Source of the DNA: Baffinella frigidus
Lineage: Eukaryota > Cryptophyceae > Cryptomonadales > Baffinellaceae
Length of the DNA: 64,000 nt
Assembly: GCA_026770585.1 (NCBI GenBank)
Contig: MU646684.1
Span: 8,904-72,903 of the forward strand
Reading direction: 5' to 3'
This document shows positions 39,271-51,267 of this stretch, in pieces (the stretch's first letter is position 1; each line of letters starts with the position of its first letter). The position numbers and the translations under genes were made by a program. Under the pieces are notes generated by a model. That model was not told the DNA's origin. It saw nothing but the letters and a program-made list of their open reading frames with translations, and did no database searches.

Positions 39271-41640
39271 TATCCCTAAACCCTTAACCCTCATCCCTAA
39301 ATCAGCAATATCCCTAAACCCTAAACTCCAAACCCTAGACCCTGATCACCCAAACCTAAACCCTTCTGTCTTTCTGAACCCCAAACCTCTCCTAGTCCTT
39401 AAACCCTGTACCCCAAACCTTGAACCCTGCACCCCAAACCAATAAATTCTAAACCCTAAAATCTAAACCCAAACTGAAACAAAACCCTAACACATGAACC
39501 CTACTGCATAGAACAAAACCCTAAATCCTGAACCCTAAACCCAAACCCCTAAACCCTAAACCGTACACCTTAAACCCTCAACCCTAGACTCTGAACTACA
39601 AACTCTCAACTTTCAACCCTCAACCCTTAACCTACACCCTAAACCCTACATGTTGAACCTGAACTCAAAACCATAAACTCTGAACCCTCAAACCCAAATC
39701 CTAACGCAACTGTAAACTCCAAGCTCTGAACCCTAAACCTTAAATCGAAACCGCACACCCTAAACCCTCATCCTAAACCCTCAACCACAAATCACAAACT
39801 CTAAACCCTAGATTCTCGAGCCTGTACCCCAAACCCTCAACCCTGAACTCTGAAACCTAAACCCTAAACCCTAAACCATAAACCAAACACTAAACTAAAC
39901 CAATAACCCCGAACCCTAAACACTACACACAGGTTTGAAAACTGAACCTTATACCACAAGCACTAAACCCTCAACCCTAAGATCTAAAACGTAAACACCA
40001 ACCCCTAAAGGATAAAGCCTACACCCTCAACCTTGAACACTCGAACCTTGATAACATCCAATGAATTCTGGTCCCGAAACCCTTCAACCATACGAACCCT
40101 GGCCTCAAATTTTGACATCATAAACCCCAACATCCAAACCCTGAACCCTGAACCCTGAACCCTAAATCCTAAACCCGAAATCCTAAACCCTAAACCCTAA
40201 ACCCTAAACCCTAAACCCTGAACCCTGGACCCCATACTCTAAACCACAAACCCTAAAGCCGAAACACAAAAAACTTAACCTTACACACCAAACCCTCAAT
40301 CCTCAACCCTCAACCCTCAACCATAATTCTTCTACCCTAAAACTTGAACCCACACTCTGAAACCTGAACCATAAATCCGCAACCGTAATCTTTGGAACAT
40401 GGACCCTCTAGAGACCCTGAAACCTAAATCCTAATCTTTACACCCTGGACCATGAACCCTTAACCTTCACACCTCAACTACAATCCTGAACTCCGAACCT
40501 TAATAAATCCCAACCCCTAAGCCCTGAACCCTGAACCCTGAACCATGACCACTAATCCCAGAACTAACAATCCAAAACCCTAAACCCTAAACCCAAACTT
40601 GTAAAACCTGAACCCCAAACCCCAAACCTTCAACCTTCAACCTTCAACCCTAAACCCTAAACTCCAAACCCTGAACGCTAAACGCTAAACGCTTAACGCC
40701 AGACGCTAAACCCTAAACCCCGATCCCTAAACGCTCAACGCTACACTCTAAACCCTGAACCCTAAACCCTGAACCCTAAAACCTTAACACTGACCCCTAG
40801 CCCGTAAACCTTCAATCCTCAACCCTCAACCCTCAACCCTCAACCCTTAACCCTTAACCCCAAACCTTCAACCCTACACCTTTAACTCTGAACTCCAAAT
40901 CCTGGATCCTGCACCGAAGAACATAAAGAATGAAAACTCAATGCTGAATCCTGAATTCCAAACCCCAAACCAAAAAGGACAAATTATAACCCCTAAACTC
41001 TGACTCCTCATCCCAAATCATAAACCCCACACCCTACACCCTAAACTCAAACCCTTAACCCTCAAACTTTAAACCCTGAACCCTAATTACCACACCCCAA
41101 ACCCTCAACAATAGAACATAACCCCTAAAACCTTAATGGGAGGTTGATCTTAAACCCTAAACCCTGCAACCTAAACCTTACTCTCAAAACTAAACACCCA
41201 ACACCCTAAACCCTGAACCCTAATCCTGAAATCCTGAACCTCACCCCCCAAACCTCACACCCTAAACCCTGCACCCTAAACCTTACTCTGAACCCTAAAC
41301 TCTAAACTCGAAACCCTAAACCCTAAACCCTAAACTATCGACCTCAATCCCTACACCCCAGACCCTCAACCCCAAACAGGGAACCCTGAACCCCGAACCC
41401 TAAATCCTAAACCATAAAAATCCAAAACCTAAAGCCTAAACACCAGCATTTCAAACCTCAACCCTGAACCTCAAACCCTGAACCTCAAATCCGTACCCTG
41501 AACTCTGAACCCTAAAACTGAAACCCTCAACCCTCAACCCTCAATCCTCAACCCGAACCCCTAAAACCTTCAACCCTGAACCTTGAATCCGAAACTCGAA
41601 TCTTGAAATCTGAAACCTTAAACTTCAACACGAGAATTGC
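39271..41640. repeat. Long C-rich telomere-like tract (intergenic)
   Basis: About 2.4 kb in which the plus strand is almost entirely CCCTAAA, CCCTGAA, CCCTCAA and related heptamers, more degenerate than the intron tracts. There is a perfect CCCTAAA run at about 40185-40220. No gene or unique insert larger than about 60 bp is visible. Confidence 0.9.
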
Positions 41641-42305
41641 CCCTATCCAATCGTGTCACTGGCAAACCGTGCACTGATATGGTCAGCAGAGAGCACGCGG
41701 TCATCATTTGACCGGTGTTTTAGGAGTGAAAACATCCTCAGTGAGGCCTATCACTTATCTGCCGAAAACGGAGTGCATTGATCTCTTATCTTAGGAAATT
41801 GCCTAAGGAAACGCGGTGGTGCGGACGAGGGTTTCCCGGGCCTAGAAAATCAGGGATTTGTCGGATCGTTAAGCTCCAATTACTCAATTTGGTAAGCTTA
41901 GCGAGCCTGACAAACTTGTTATTTTTTCTTACCGCATGCTCAGCCGACTCATCCGGAACCGATTTTGATTGCGTCTGGCTCCTCCTAGGTCCCCTGTTTC
42001 ACGTTTGATGATTCTGATGCCAGACGCGCTTCCTGACGTGTGATGCCCCACGCGCTCGCCCAACGCGCGCCTTCACGTGCACATGTACGACCGGGCTCGA
42101 AGGTTTCTGAAAGTCAAGTGGGTGACAAAAGTTATCTCAGGTTCGTAAACTGTTGTCTACAGGATGATTTCGAGGCCTCATGGAAATCTGTATCGGAGCA
42201 TTGTTTATTGAAGACTGCAACACCGCTGCTGGGATGGAAATCGCAAGAGAAGGAAGCGACGCAGCTCGTGTCACCCGCCGCCAGACACACTCACACTCCG
42301 AGACT
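41641..42305. other. Unique intergenic DNA downstream of the sorting-receptor gene
   Basis: About 660 bp with lower GC and no repeats. Only short open frames are present, none with a recognisable motif. It follows the stop codon of the minus-strand gene at 42306 and may contain its 3' UTR and terminator region. Confidence 0.5.
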
Positions 42306-45300
42306 TCAGAGCGCTTGATACCCCTCGGTCTCGCCCCCCGCACCCCTGCTCGGTGCCAGCCCGCCACTCAGTCGCCCACCACACGCAGACCCTCTCGCGC
42401 CTTTCCCCCCACACCATCCAGCCAGCACGCCCACACGGGCGCACCAGAAAGATTCGCGCAGAACAGCAGTCGTCAACGCCGCGCCACGCTTGGGGGGGGC
42501 GGAGGTGTGGCAGAGGGGCGTTTGTGTCGGGGCACGCACCTTGCGGTTCCTGAGTAGGAGTAGGAAGGCTGGTTCTTGACGATCGCCGACACGAATTCTC
42601 GGGCAGAGTGGATGTATTCTGCGCACCCAGGAATAGGCCCGCCGAGTCAGCGCACCGACAGGGCGACGCGTCATTGCCGGGAGCAACTAGCGAGCTAGAC
42701 AGGAGAGCGGGCTGCAATTCGGCACGCATTTTCCAGTGTTCCAGTGCCCTACGCAGTTGCTAACCGCTGCCACCTTCAACAGCCCTGACTGTGAGGCAAT
42801 TTGCAGATGGAGGTCATGGGATTAGGGTTCAGGGTTTAGGGTTTGGGGTTTAGGGTTTGGGGTTTATGGTTCATGGCTTATGGTTTAGGGTTTAGGGTTG
42901 AGAATTTAGTGTTTCTGGTTTCTGGTTTAGGGTTTAGGGTTGAGGGGACGGACCGATGCCCGGGACAATGTCCTCCCCCCGCTTCTGCTGGACCGAGTAG
43001 TTGTACGCACACCCCAGCACACAGAACGCGATCACCTGCCCCCCCACCAACCACGTGAGCCAACCAACCGGTGCGTCAGGCGCCTACCGGCACCTGCTCT
43101 CCACACACTCTCTCTACACTCTTGACACTCACTGGCGCAGGCGCAACGGCAGCTGCCCTCCTGCGCGCGCGTCCGCTCGGCGCCCTTGCCTGTGCGTGCG
43201 TCCGCCCGCCGGTCTGCACCGTGTCTTCGCTCGCGCGCCAGGGCGCGCCGCGGGTGGAGTGTTGGGGGCGAGAGAGGGAGGCACTCACCAGAAGAAAGGA
43301 CACCATGAAAAACACCGAGAGCGGATCGCTCTTGGAGTCTCCGGCAGTGCTGCCCATGCCGCACTCGTAGGTGAACGCAAAGTCGCACGGGTAGTACTGG
43401 TTCGCGAAGCTGATTTCCACATGCACGTCCGCCAGCCCAGTCTGCCCCGGGTTTGGGGTTCAGGGTTTGGAGTTCATGGTGTAGGGTTCAGGGTGTAGGG
43501 TTCAGGGTATAGGGTTCAGGGTCGGGGTCTAGGGTCTCGGGTCTCGGGTCTAGGTTTTGGGTTTAGTGTTTGGGGTTTAGGGTTCAGGGTTTGAGGTTTG
43601 GGGTCTGGGGTTTAGGGTTTAGGGTTTAGGGTTTAGGGTTTAGGGTTTAGGGTTTAGGGTTTAGGGTTGAGAATTTTGGGTTTGGGTTTGGGGTTTAGGG
43701 TTTAGGGTTTAGGATTCTTGGTTTAGGTTTTAAGATTTAGGGTTTAAGGTTTGGGGTTTAGGATTCATGGTTTAAGGTTCAGGGTTCAGGGTTTAGGGTT
43801 TAGGGTTTAGGGTTTAGGGTTTAGGTGTAGGGTTTGGGGTTTAATGATTTAGGAGTTAGGGTTTAGCGTTGAGGGTTGAGGGTTTAGGGTTTGGGGTGTA
43901 GGAATTAGAGTTTGGGGGTTAGGTGCGCCCTGGGTGAGCACCTACTACCTTCAAGAAAGCGAGCCACACTCACGGGATCAGCTCCATCCAAGACGAATGC
44001 AGCCTGTCACATCTGTGGCTAGCTACATTCTCAGCTTGAGTACTCAAACCCTACGGCTCGCTCGCGTTTTCGGCGGGGAGTTTCCTACACCCTCAATCGT
44101 AAGCCCCCTTATCGTAGGGCAGCCTAATTCCTAAGCCCCCTAACGATTGGCAAGGAGTGTTAAACGAGTTGTCAAGGCGGGGACGGTCACTGGGAGTCAG
44201 TATCTCAACCTACAGATGTTAATTGCTGGATTCAACCCTAATTTTTTCCTCTACTCAATCCCTCAGACTGGCTCGAGTTCTGGGCGGGGAGTTCCCTGCA
44301 CCCTAATTGCTTTAATAGCTCCTCCAACTCTACTAGCCTCTCCACTAGCCTCTTGAGCCAGGGTTCTTCAAGTATCATCATTTTTTCTCGGTACTTCCAA
44401 AGTCACGATGCCGCATGGAGGAGTGGACGGGTGCAGGGATGATGCGGGAGGACGCGGGAGAGGACGTGGGGTGGGAGTTGGAGGACGTGGGGTGGGAGTT
44501 GGGAGGGAGGACCTGGTAGCAGTGGAAGTCAAGCTGGAGCATGAGCATCTGCTCGGGGTCGACAGAGCCTCCGCTCGCGGCTGTGCCTGACATCGTTACC
44601 TGCCCCCCACCACACCCGCCACCTTCCGTCACAACGCTGCCCCCGCCCCTCAGCACCCCTGCCTGCCCCCCCCCCTCCTCGTGCCAACTGCCGCTTCGAT
44701 CAAACCACCCACAAGGCAAAAAAGAGAGGTTTCGCGGGGGGGGTGGCGCGAGAGGGGTACCGCAAGGATGTGGGGCTGGTCAGTGAAGACGTCGGGCGCA
44801 TCCACCTCCTGCGACGCCGGAAGCCCCTGCCACCCAGCCCCCACTGTCAGACATCACCGCCACCCACCCACCCACCTCAGCCACACCAGTCCCGCCGCTG
44901 CCACCCAGCCACCACCCAGCCTACACCGCCAGCCACCACCGCCAGCAGCACCGCCAATCAGCCCCGCCAGCCCCGCCGCTGCCCATCTGCCCCCCGCGAT
45001 TCCCCGCGATTCCTGTCCCTGCCTCCATGCACCAGCACCCTCCCCCCCCCCACGACTGCCTCGAGTTTTGGTCGGGGAGTTCCCTAAACCCTAATGCCTA
45101 AGCCCCCTTATGATGGGCACCGAGTTTGTCAAGAGTTGGCAAGACGGGGGCGGTCACTGGGAGTCGGTACGTATCAGGGTGTTGTGCGTCGCATTCGGGG
45201 TAGACTGCCTGGTGACAGGCAGCGTCGCGGCCTCTCACGGCGGAGGCCCGCATCACTCACACCACCACAGCTGATCTGCTGTTTCGAGCAGCCACGCCCA

Positions 45301-46697
45301 CTGCTCCATCCCCTGCGCCACTACGCTGAACCAGGTTGGTCGCCAAGGTCAGGGAGGGGGGTAGATTCGATGCAGGGTTGGGTTCAGGGCACACGATCAT
45401 GGTTTCGGGATGTGGGACTCAGGATTTCGGAGTGTGGCACGGGCAGGGATGTGGGACTGAGGGTTTCGGAGTTTGTTTGGTACCGCTAGATCCTCGTCGG
45501 CCATCATCAGGTAGAATGTGGCGGAGTCAACGTCCCCCGGGATGACTGCCCGATCGTGCGCCACCGAAGGAGTGTCCTCATCTGTCCACCCCGGCATCAC
45601 CTCCCCGTCCTTGATCACCACCTGGCACCAGAAACCAGAGGGTGAGAGCAAGCGTCAGGCAGCCATGCCCAGCCACACAGCATCCAGGTAGATTCACTGC
45701 CGGACGGAGCATCGCTGCCTGCAACCAATGCTTTGCCAGCCCTGCGTTCCGCCAACAGACCCCCTGCGCCCCCCCAAGAGATCGCGGGAGGGCGGGGTTG
45801 TGGCAGGCAGGGGAACCTTGGAGATGTCCTCCTCGATACCGGTGGACGCGTCGTACACGTCGAAGCCCTTCCGGTAGTTGGGGATCCCTGCCACCAACCA
45901 ACAGAGAAACCACTCACGCTCAGCCAACAGCCACGCCACACCCCGCCATTTCACGCGCATTCCATCACCACGCTGTCACGGACCTGCCTGTAAGTGAGAA
46001 TTATTTAGCAGGAGGCACGGACAGGCCGGGCGATATGTATGGGATGGCAGCCCTTGTTCAGCACGGGGCGCTGCAAGGGGTGCCAAGGCTGGCAGGGTAC
46101 GGTGGACGGTGGGGTGGGGCGAGACCGACAGGGCAGTTAGCGACCATGTGGACCTCTCCAATGCAGCCAGCATCGTAGGCTGCGCACACGCACGGGGCGG
46201 TGTTGAGCGTGCACGCCGAGTTGTACTCGTCGAGGTAGGAGGGGCAGCCCTGGCAGTGAATGTACACGTCCGCCTGCCGAGCGTCCGTCTCGCACCCCTG
46301 GCCCTTGTCGCCGCCCTCGTACATCATGTAGAAAGTGTCCGAAGGCTGGTGGAACTTGATGCTCCCCGCCCCGCCGCTGAATGACCCGTAGTCGTGCATG
46401 TTCGAGAATACTCCTTCGCACAGATGCACCGTCCACTGCGAATTCCCATCCGTGGTCGTGGTGTTGGTGAAGGACACCTGCGTGCCGGACAGCGCGCCCC
46501 AGTCCCAGCTCTCCATATTGGTCTTGACCCGCGGGCACGTTGAGCTCACCGCACCTGCGCGGAAGCCAGCACCGCATCAGCAACCCGCATCAAACCTGAC
46601 GCCTCGCAAACGGGCATGGCTGGCAGCAGCTGCAGGAGGGAGGCTTACCCAGGCACGCGAACAGAAGGATCACGCTGCGCCACATCCTGACCATCAT
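42306..46697 (-). CDS. Type I membrane sorting receptor, M6P-receptor/Atg27-like (MRH-type lumenal domain), ten exons, 397 aa
   Basis: Exons: 46697-46649, 46554-46126, 45887-45817, 45621-45484, 44826-44761, 44599-44513, 43441-43289, 43035-42954, 42618-42540, 42345-42306. All junctions are GT-AG and keep frame; exon 7 has the strong donor CTG|GTGAGT. Residues 1-17 form a signal peptide (SVILLFACLG). The lumenal part is Cys-rich; near its end HCYQ...VEISF...FAFTYEC resembles the last strands of mannose-6-phosphate-receptor-homology domains. One membrane helix spans about 321-342. After it comes CAYNYSV..KRGEDIVP, the arrangement seen after the helix in M6P receptors and Atg27 (N-Y-x..RG.D.iP). 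The protein ends in YQAL, a YxxPhi endocytic/sorting signal. Inferred role: cargo receptor between Golgi, endosomes and vacuole. Whether it binds phosphomannose is unknown. Introns hold telomere-like DNA. Confidence 0.75.
42820..42945 (-). repeat. Telomere-like tract in intron 8 of the sorting-receptor gene
   Basis: G-rich heptamers on the plus strand, directly after the donor ATCG|GTCCGTCCCC. The rest of this intron (42619-42819) is unique. Confidence 0.85.
43450..43925 (-). repeat. Telomere-like tract in intron 6 of the sorting-receptor gene
   Basis: About 475 bp of TTTAGGG-type heptamers on the plus strand, with a perfect run at about 43610-43670. It ends eight bases before the acceptor GGGGCAG|ACTGGG of exon 7. 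Confidence 0.9.
44041..44310. repeat. Copies of a roughly 40-bp dispersed motif in sorting-receptor introns
   Basis: The motif (core GACTGGCTCGAGTTCTGG then CGGGGAGTTCCCT and ACCCTAAT) occurs at about 44268-44310. A diverged form is at about 44053-44095, and another copy is in a different intron at about 45053-45094. A second motif, GGACGGTCACTGGGAGTC, lies at about 44178-44196 and again at about 45148-45166, so a larger unit has been duplicated between introns 6 and 4. Confidence 0.6.
45053..45170. repeat. Second location of the dispersed motif pair
   Basis: It carries GACTGCCTCGAGTTTTGG, CGGGGAGTTCCCT and, about 60 bases on, GGCGGTCACTGGGAGTC, in the same order and orientation as the copy near 44.1-44.3 kb. 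Confidence 0.6.
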
Positions 46698-47025
46698 CCA
46701 CACTCGGAATCGATCAGACAGGGCGCGTGTCCGTGGTGGTGGTGGGGAGGAGGGGGAGGAGGGGAAGGACGTGGCACATGTAAAATTTGGGAATTTTAAA
46801 GTCCAGAAAGTGGCGGAGTCCCCCGCCGGAGGAAGCCGCGGTTGCTGGGGCGTTCCTCCGGCATTCTGGCGACGTGACGGAGAGGCAGGTTGGCTGCCAC
46901 GACCCTCAAGCAAACTCGCTGGGGCCGATGGTTCGTTCCGTGCGCAATTTTCGTGGGTTGTATCTTGAAGAGTGCACTTACTTCTGTACTTTCGTCTTTT
47001 CCCGGCAGGCAGTTTCGCCGGTGCG
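46698..47025. promoter_or_regulatory. Divergent promoter region between the sorting receptor and GT17 genes
   Basis: About 328 bp lie between two divergent start codons. It includes a purine-rich stretch (46725-46770) and an A/T-rich patch with TAAAATTTGGGAATTTTAAA at about 46780-46800. No certain core element could be assigned. Sharing suggests the two secretory-pathway genes might be co-expressed, which is an inference. Confidence 0.4.
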
Positions 47026-49570
47026 ATGCCCTCCCGCGAAGAACCACGCCTCACCCACAGGCTGAGAGACCCGAAAGGCGTGTCGATCCGCGGGTCAATG
47101 CAAGCTCACGTGCTCGGGCTGGCGTTACTCCTCGTGGAGTTGGCTTGGTCTGCCGGGTCTCAGCCAGCAGCGCATCCAGACATTGAAATCCTGTCGCCCC
47201 TACCCGACCAGCCAGCCACGCTTCCGCTCCACGTGCGCTTCAGGCTCTCTGCAGCTGGGCGCGCGATTGTGGCTGTCGACGGCTTCGTGGCGCAGAGCTT
47301 CTCGTTGACGGAGGAGACAGGCCTGGAAGCCTCAATCTCGCTGTCTCACCTCTCACTCGAGCGGCACCTCTTCTCCATCGACCTCCTCGCTCCCGACGAC
47401 TCCCTGCTCTTCCAGGGTCCGCGCTGGGAGGTCGAGATCGTAGATCACGCCGCCCCGGCTGTAGATGATGGAGACAGCACTGCAGGACGGGAGGATGAGA
47501 CGGCTGGATGGGAGGTGGAGCCGTGCGAGAGCTTCGACCCCGACATGACCGAGGAGGAGCGAGGACGGGCGGAGGAGCTGGACGGGTGGCTGCTGGTGCG
47601 CGAGCACATCGATTTCACCACGCTCGAACCGACCGACTCGTGCGAGGATGCCGGGTGGGTGACTCGCGCGCGGCCGCGGCGGGTGTGGGATACGTTCCAG
47701 TTCTTCAATGAGCTTGACATCCTCGAGCTCCGCCTCCACGAACTCAACTCCACCGTCCACCGGTAACTACAAACCAACCACCGTCCGTGCTTTCTTGCCA
47801 GCAACCTTGCTACCGACCTTGCTAGCATGTCAACGACCGGACGCTGCACCCTAAACGCTAAACGCTAGACCCTACACCCTGAAGCCTGAAGCCTCAACAT
47901 TACACGCTAACACCTGAACCCTGAACCCTGAACCATAAACCATAATCCACACATCTGAAATAAAACCCCTAAACCCTACACCACAATTATTAACTGAAAA
48001 GCCCACACCCTAAACACTAAAACCTAATCCCTAAACTCTAAACACTATGCCCTAAACCCTAAACCTAAACCCTTTACCGTACACACTGAAAATTGAAATC
48101 TAAACACTACACCCTGAACCCTCAAACCTTAACCCAACACCCTAGACCCCAGTCTACAACTCCAACCCCTAAACCTTCAACGCTCAACGCTCAACGCTAA
48201 ACGCTAAACGCTCAACTCTAATCCCTAATCCCTAAACCCAAAACCCTGAACCTCAACCCTTAAAACCAAAACCAAACCCTAAACCCCACACCATGCACCC
48301 TGCACCCTGAATCATGAACCCTAAAAGCTGCAGTATGAACTCTAATCCTTAAACCCTAAGCCCAGCACTCGAACCCGTAAACTCTAAACCGTAACCCAAA
48401 CCCCTAAACCCTGAATCCTAAACCATAAACCCTAAACCCTAAACTGTCAAGTCTAAAGCCTCAACCCGAAATGCCCCCGCCCTTGACGCCCACAACCCTC
48501 AACCCTCATCCCTACACCCTAAAACCTAAACTGTGAACCGTGAACCCTAAGACCGCAAACCTAATACCTATACTCTAAACCCTAAACCACAACTCTAAAA
48601 TGAAAACCCTGAACCCTGAACCCTAATCCCTAGACCCTAGACCCCAAATCCTAAACCCCAAATCCTCAACCCTCAGCCCTCAACCCTCAACCCTCAACCC
48701 TCAACCATGCACCGTACACCCTACACCCTACACCCTACAACCTAAACTGTGAACCGTCAACCCTTATACCTCGACCCTAAACTCTAAACCCTAAGCTCCA
48801 AACCACAACTCTAAACTGAAAAACCTCAACTCCGAACTCTAATTCCTAGACCCTTCACCCTAAATCCTAAACCCTATATCTAAAATCTCAGCCCTCAACC
48901 CTCAAACCTCAACCCTCAACCCTCAACCCTAAATTTGAAACCCTAAACCCTGAACCCTAAACCCTAAACCCTAAACCCTAAAACCTAAACCCTACACCAT
49001 GAAAACATAATCCTAAACCTTAAACTATGAAAACTAAACCCTAAACCCTAAACCCTCAAACTTTAAAATACACTATGAAACATAATTCTAAACCCTACAC
49101 TATAAACCCTGAACCTTAAACCCTGAACCCTAAAACTTTAAACCTACACCCAAACGACAACCCTAACTCCTAATCTCTAAACCCTCCACCCTAAATTCCA
49201 AACCCTAAACCCCTATACCCTCAACCTCATCACTCAAACCTACACCTAAACATCATTCCAAACCCTACTCTATAAACCCTTAATCCTAAACCCTGAACCC
49301 TAAACCTAAAACCTTGAACCTCGACCCAGACTACAACGCTCACCCCTCATCTCTAGACCCTACACCCTACACCCTACACCCTTCACCCTTAACCCCCAAA
49401 CCTCAACACTCAACCCTAAACTCTGCACCCCACACCCTGGAACCTGAACTCAACACTCTAAAACCTCAACCCTACACCGCAACGATAAACTCAAATCCCT
49501 AACCCCTAAACATTAAACCCCAAACACGAAACGCCCCAGCCGCTTCTGGCAAGTACCTCAACCCTCAGCC

Positions 49571-49630
<60 letters not shown>

Positions 49631-50589
49631 ACCCTGACACGCGAACTCTGAACGCGGAACTCTAAACCCCAAAGCTGCAAAAATACACATTCAACCCTAC
49701 GAGGTGTGGCACCTAAATTGGTCCCCTCTTTTGGACGAGAAAAGGATTTGGAAGACGAAATATTTGACCCCATATCCTTCAGGTTGTTTTGAAGGCGAGC
49801 TCACGCTGAGCACTCTGATCTAAAAATCTCCGAACATAATTAACGAGTGTTCGAACTAAGGCCACTTGAAAACCGGCCTTTTTCTGGCTGCCGAAAAATC
49901 TTTGCAGAAATCGGACCCTTTCTTACCACACGTCCCCCCTTCAATTTGGTCTGGAATTAGTCAACTTCTTTTCTTAAAAGCGATTCAGCCGCGAAATTGT
50001 GTGGTAAAGATGCGATGCAAAAAACGTCGTTCATAGAAGCTTTTGAGTTTTAAACGGCATTGTAAAGGAAATCTCGTGATACAAATGAAATCGTTTGTGT
50101 GGTAAACAAGAGTCCGAATTTCAAAAGGGACCAAATTAGGTAACGCACCTCGTACACCCTACACCCTACACCCCACACTCTACACCCTAAACCCTGAACA
50201 CCCACTTGGGCTGGAGCTACCTGTGGTAGGACACGGGCCAAGAGTCAAGTGCTGACTCTAAACCCTAAACCCTCCCTCGGGCTGGGACTACCCTGCAACA
50301 TGTGCCAAGTGCCAAGGGGTGATCTGCGTCTGGGGATGCAGGTTCGTGGTAGTGGAGGCGACGCGCACTCACTCCAACCAGCCGAAGCCGCTGCACTACC
50401 TCCTCAACGCCGCGCGCTTCCTTCCCTTCAAGGACAAGATCATCCACATTGTCGTCGACGATCTGCCGTCGAATGGCGACGCCTGGGCGCGCGAGAACTT
50501 CCAGGTCGAGCTCCCCCTCCTCTTCTGCCTCCATACCGCGGTCGTGTATGTCAACTTAATAAACCGCGGTCGTGTCTGTCAACTTAACC

Positions 50590-50635
<46 letters not shown>

Positions 50636-50638
50636 ACG

Positions 50639-50676
<38 letters not shown>

Positions 50677-51219
50677 CTCTCGCACTCACTCTCTCGCTCT
50701 CGCCTGCAGCGCAACGCCATGGCGCGCGGGCTGGCTCTCGCGCACCCCAACGACCTGGCCGTGATCTCCGACGTCGACGAGATCCCGATGCCGTACATCC
50801 TGGACCTTCTGCGGCGGTGCGACGGGCCATCGTCGCCCGCCTGGCTGTACTCGCGGTTCTTCAACTTCCGCTTCGACCTCGAGTTTGCTGGGCAGTGGCG
50901 CCACCCCCAGGTCGCACTCCCCCGCCTCACAACCAACCAAACACGGTCTCACTCACCCGCCTCGCAACCCCCCAGCCCCTCCTCTGCCCCAGCCCCAGCC
51001 TCAACCACCTGCTAGCTCTGCCTCAGTTAATCTGGGCTCCCCTTAGATACGTTCAGATGCTCTTTGCGCTGGAGCGTTTTTACGGAGTCCTGGTCTAACT
51101 GTAAATGGATTTAGTGCGGATCCCAGATTGACGGGGGCAGATCTAGACCGCCCTGACAAGCCAGCAGCTTCACCCGGACTGCTCCTCGCGTGTGCCTTAC
51201 GCCTCTCGGTGCTTGTGGT

Positions 51220-51267
<48 letters not shown>

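Noticed and set aside
42040-42800. Additional small plus-strand genes between 42.0 and 42.8 kb
   Set aside because: The frames overlap the last two exons of the minus-strand sorting receptor and are low-complexity, with no conserved motif.
47851-49690. CRISPR-like or satellite array
   Set aside because: The 7-bp period, absence of spacers and eukaryotic gene context show this is telomere-like repeat DNA.
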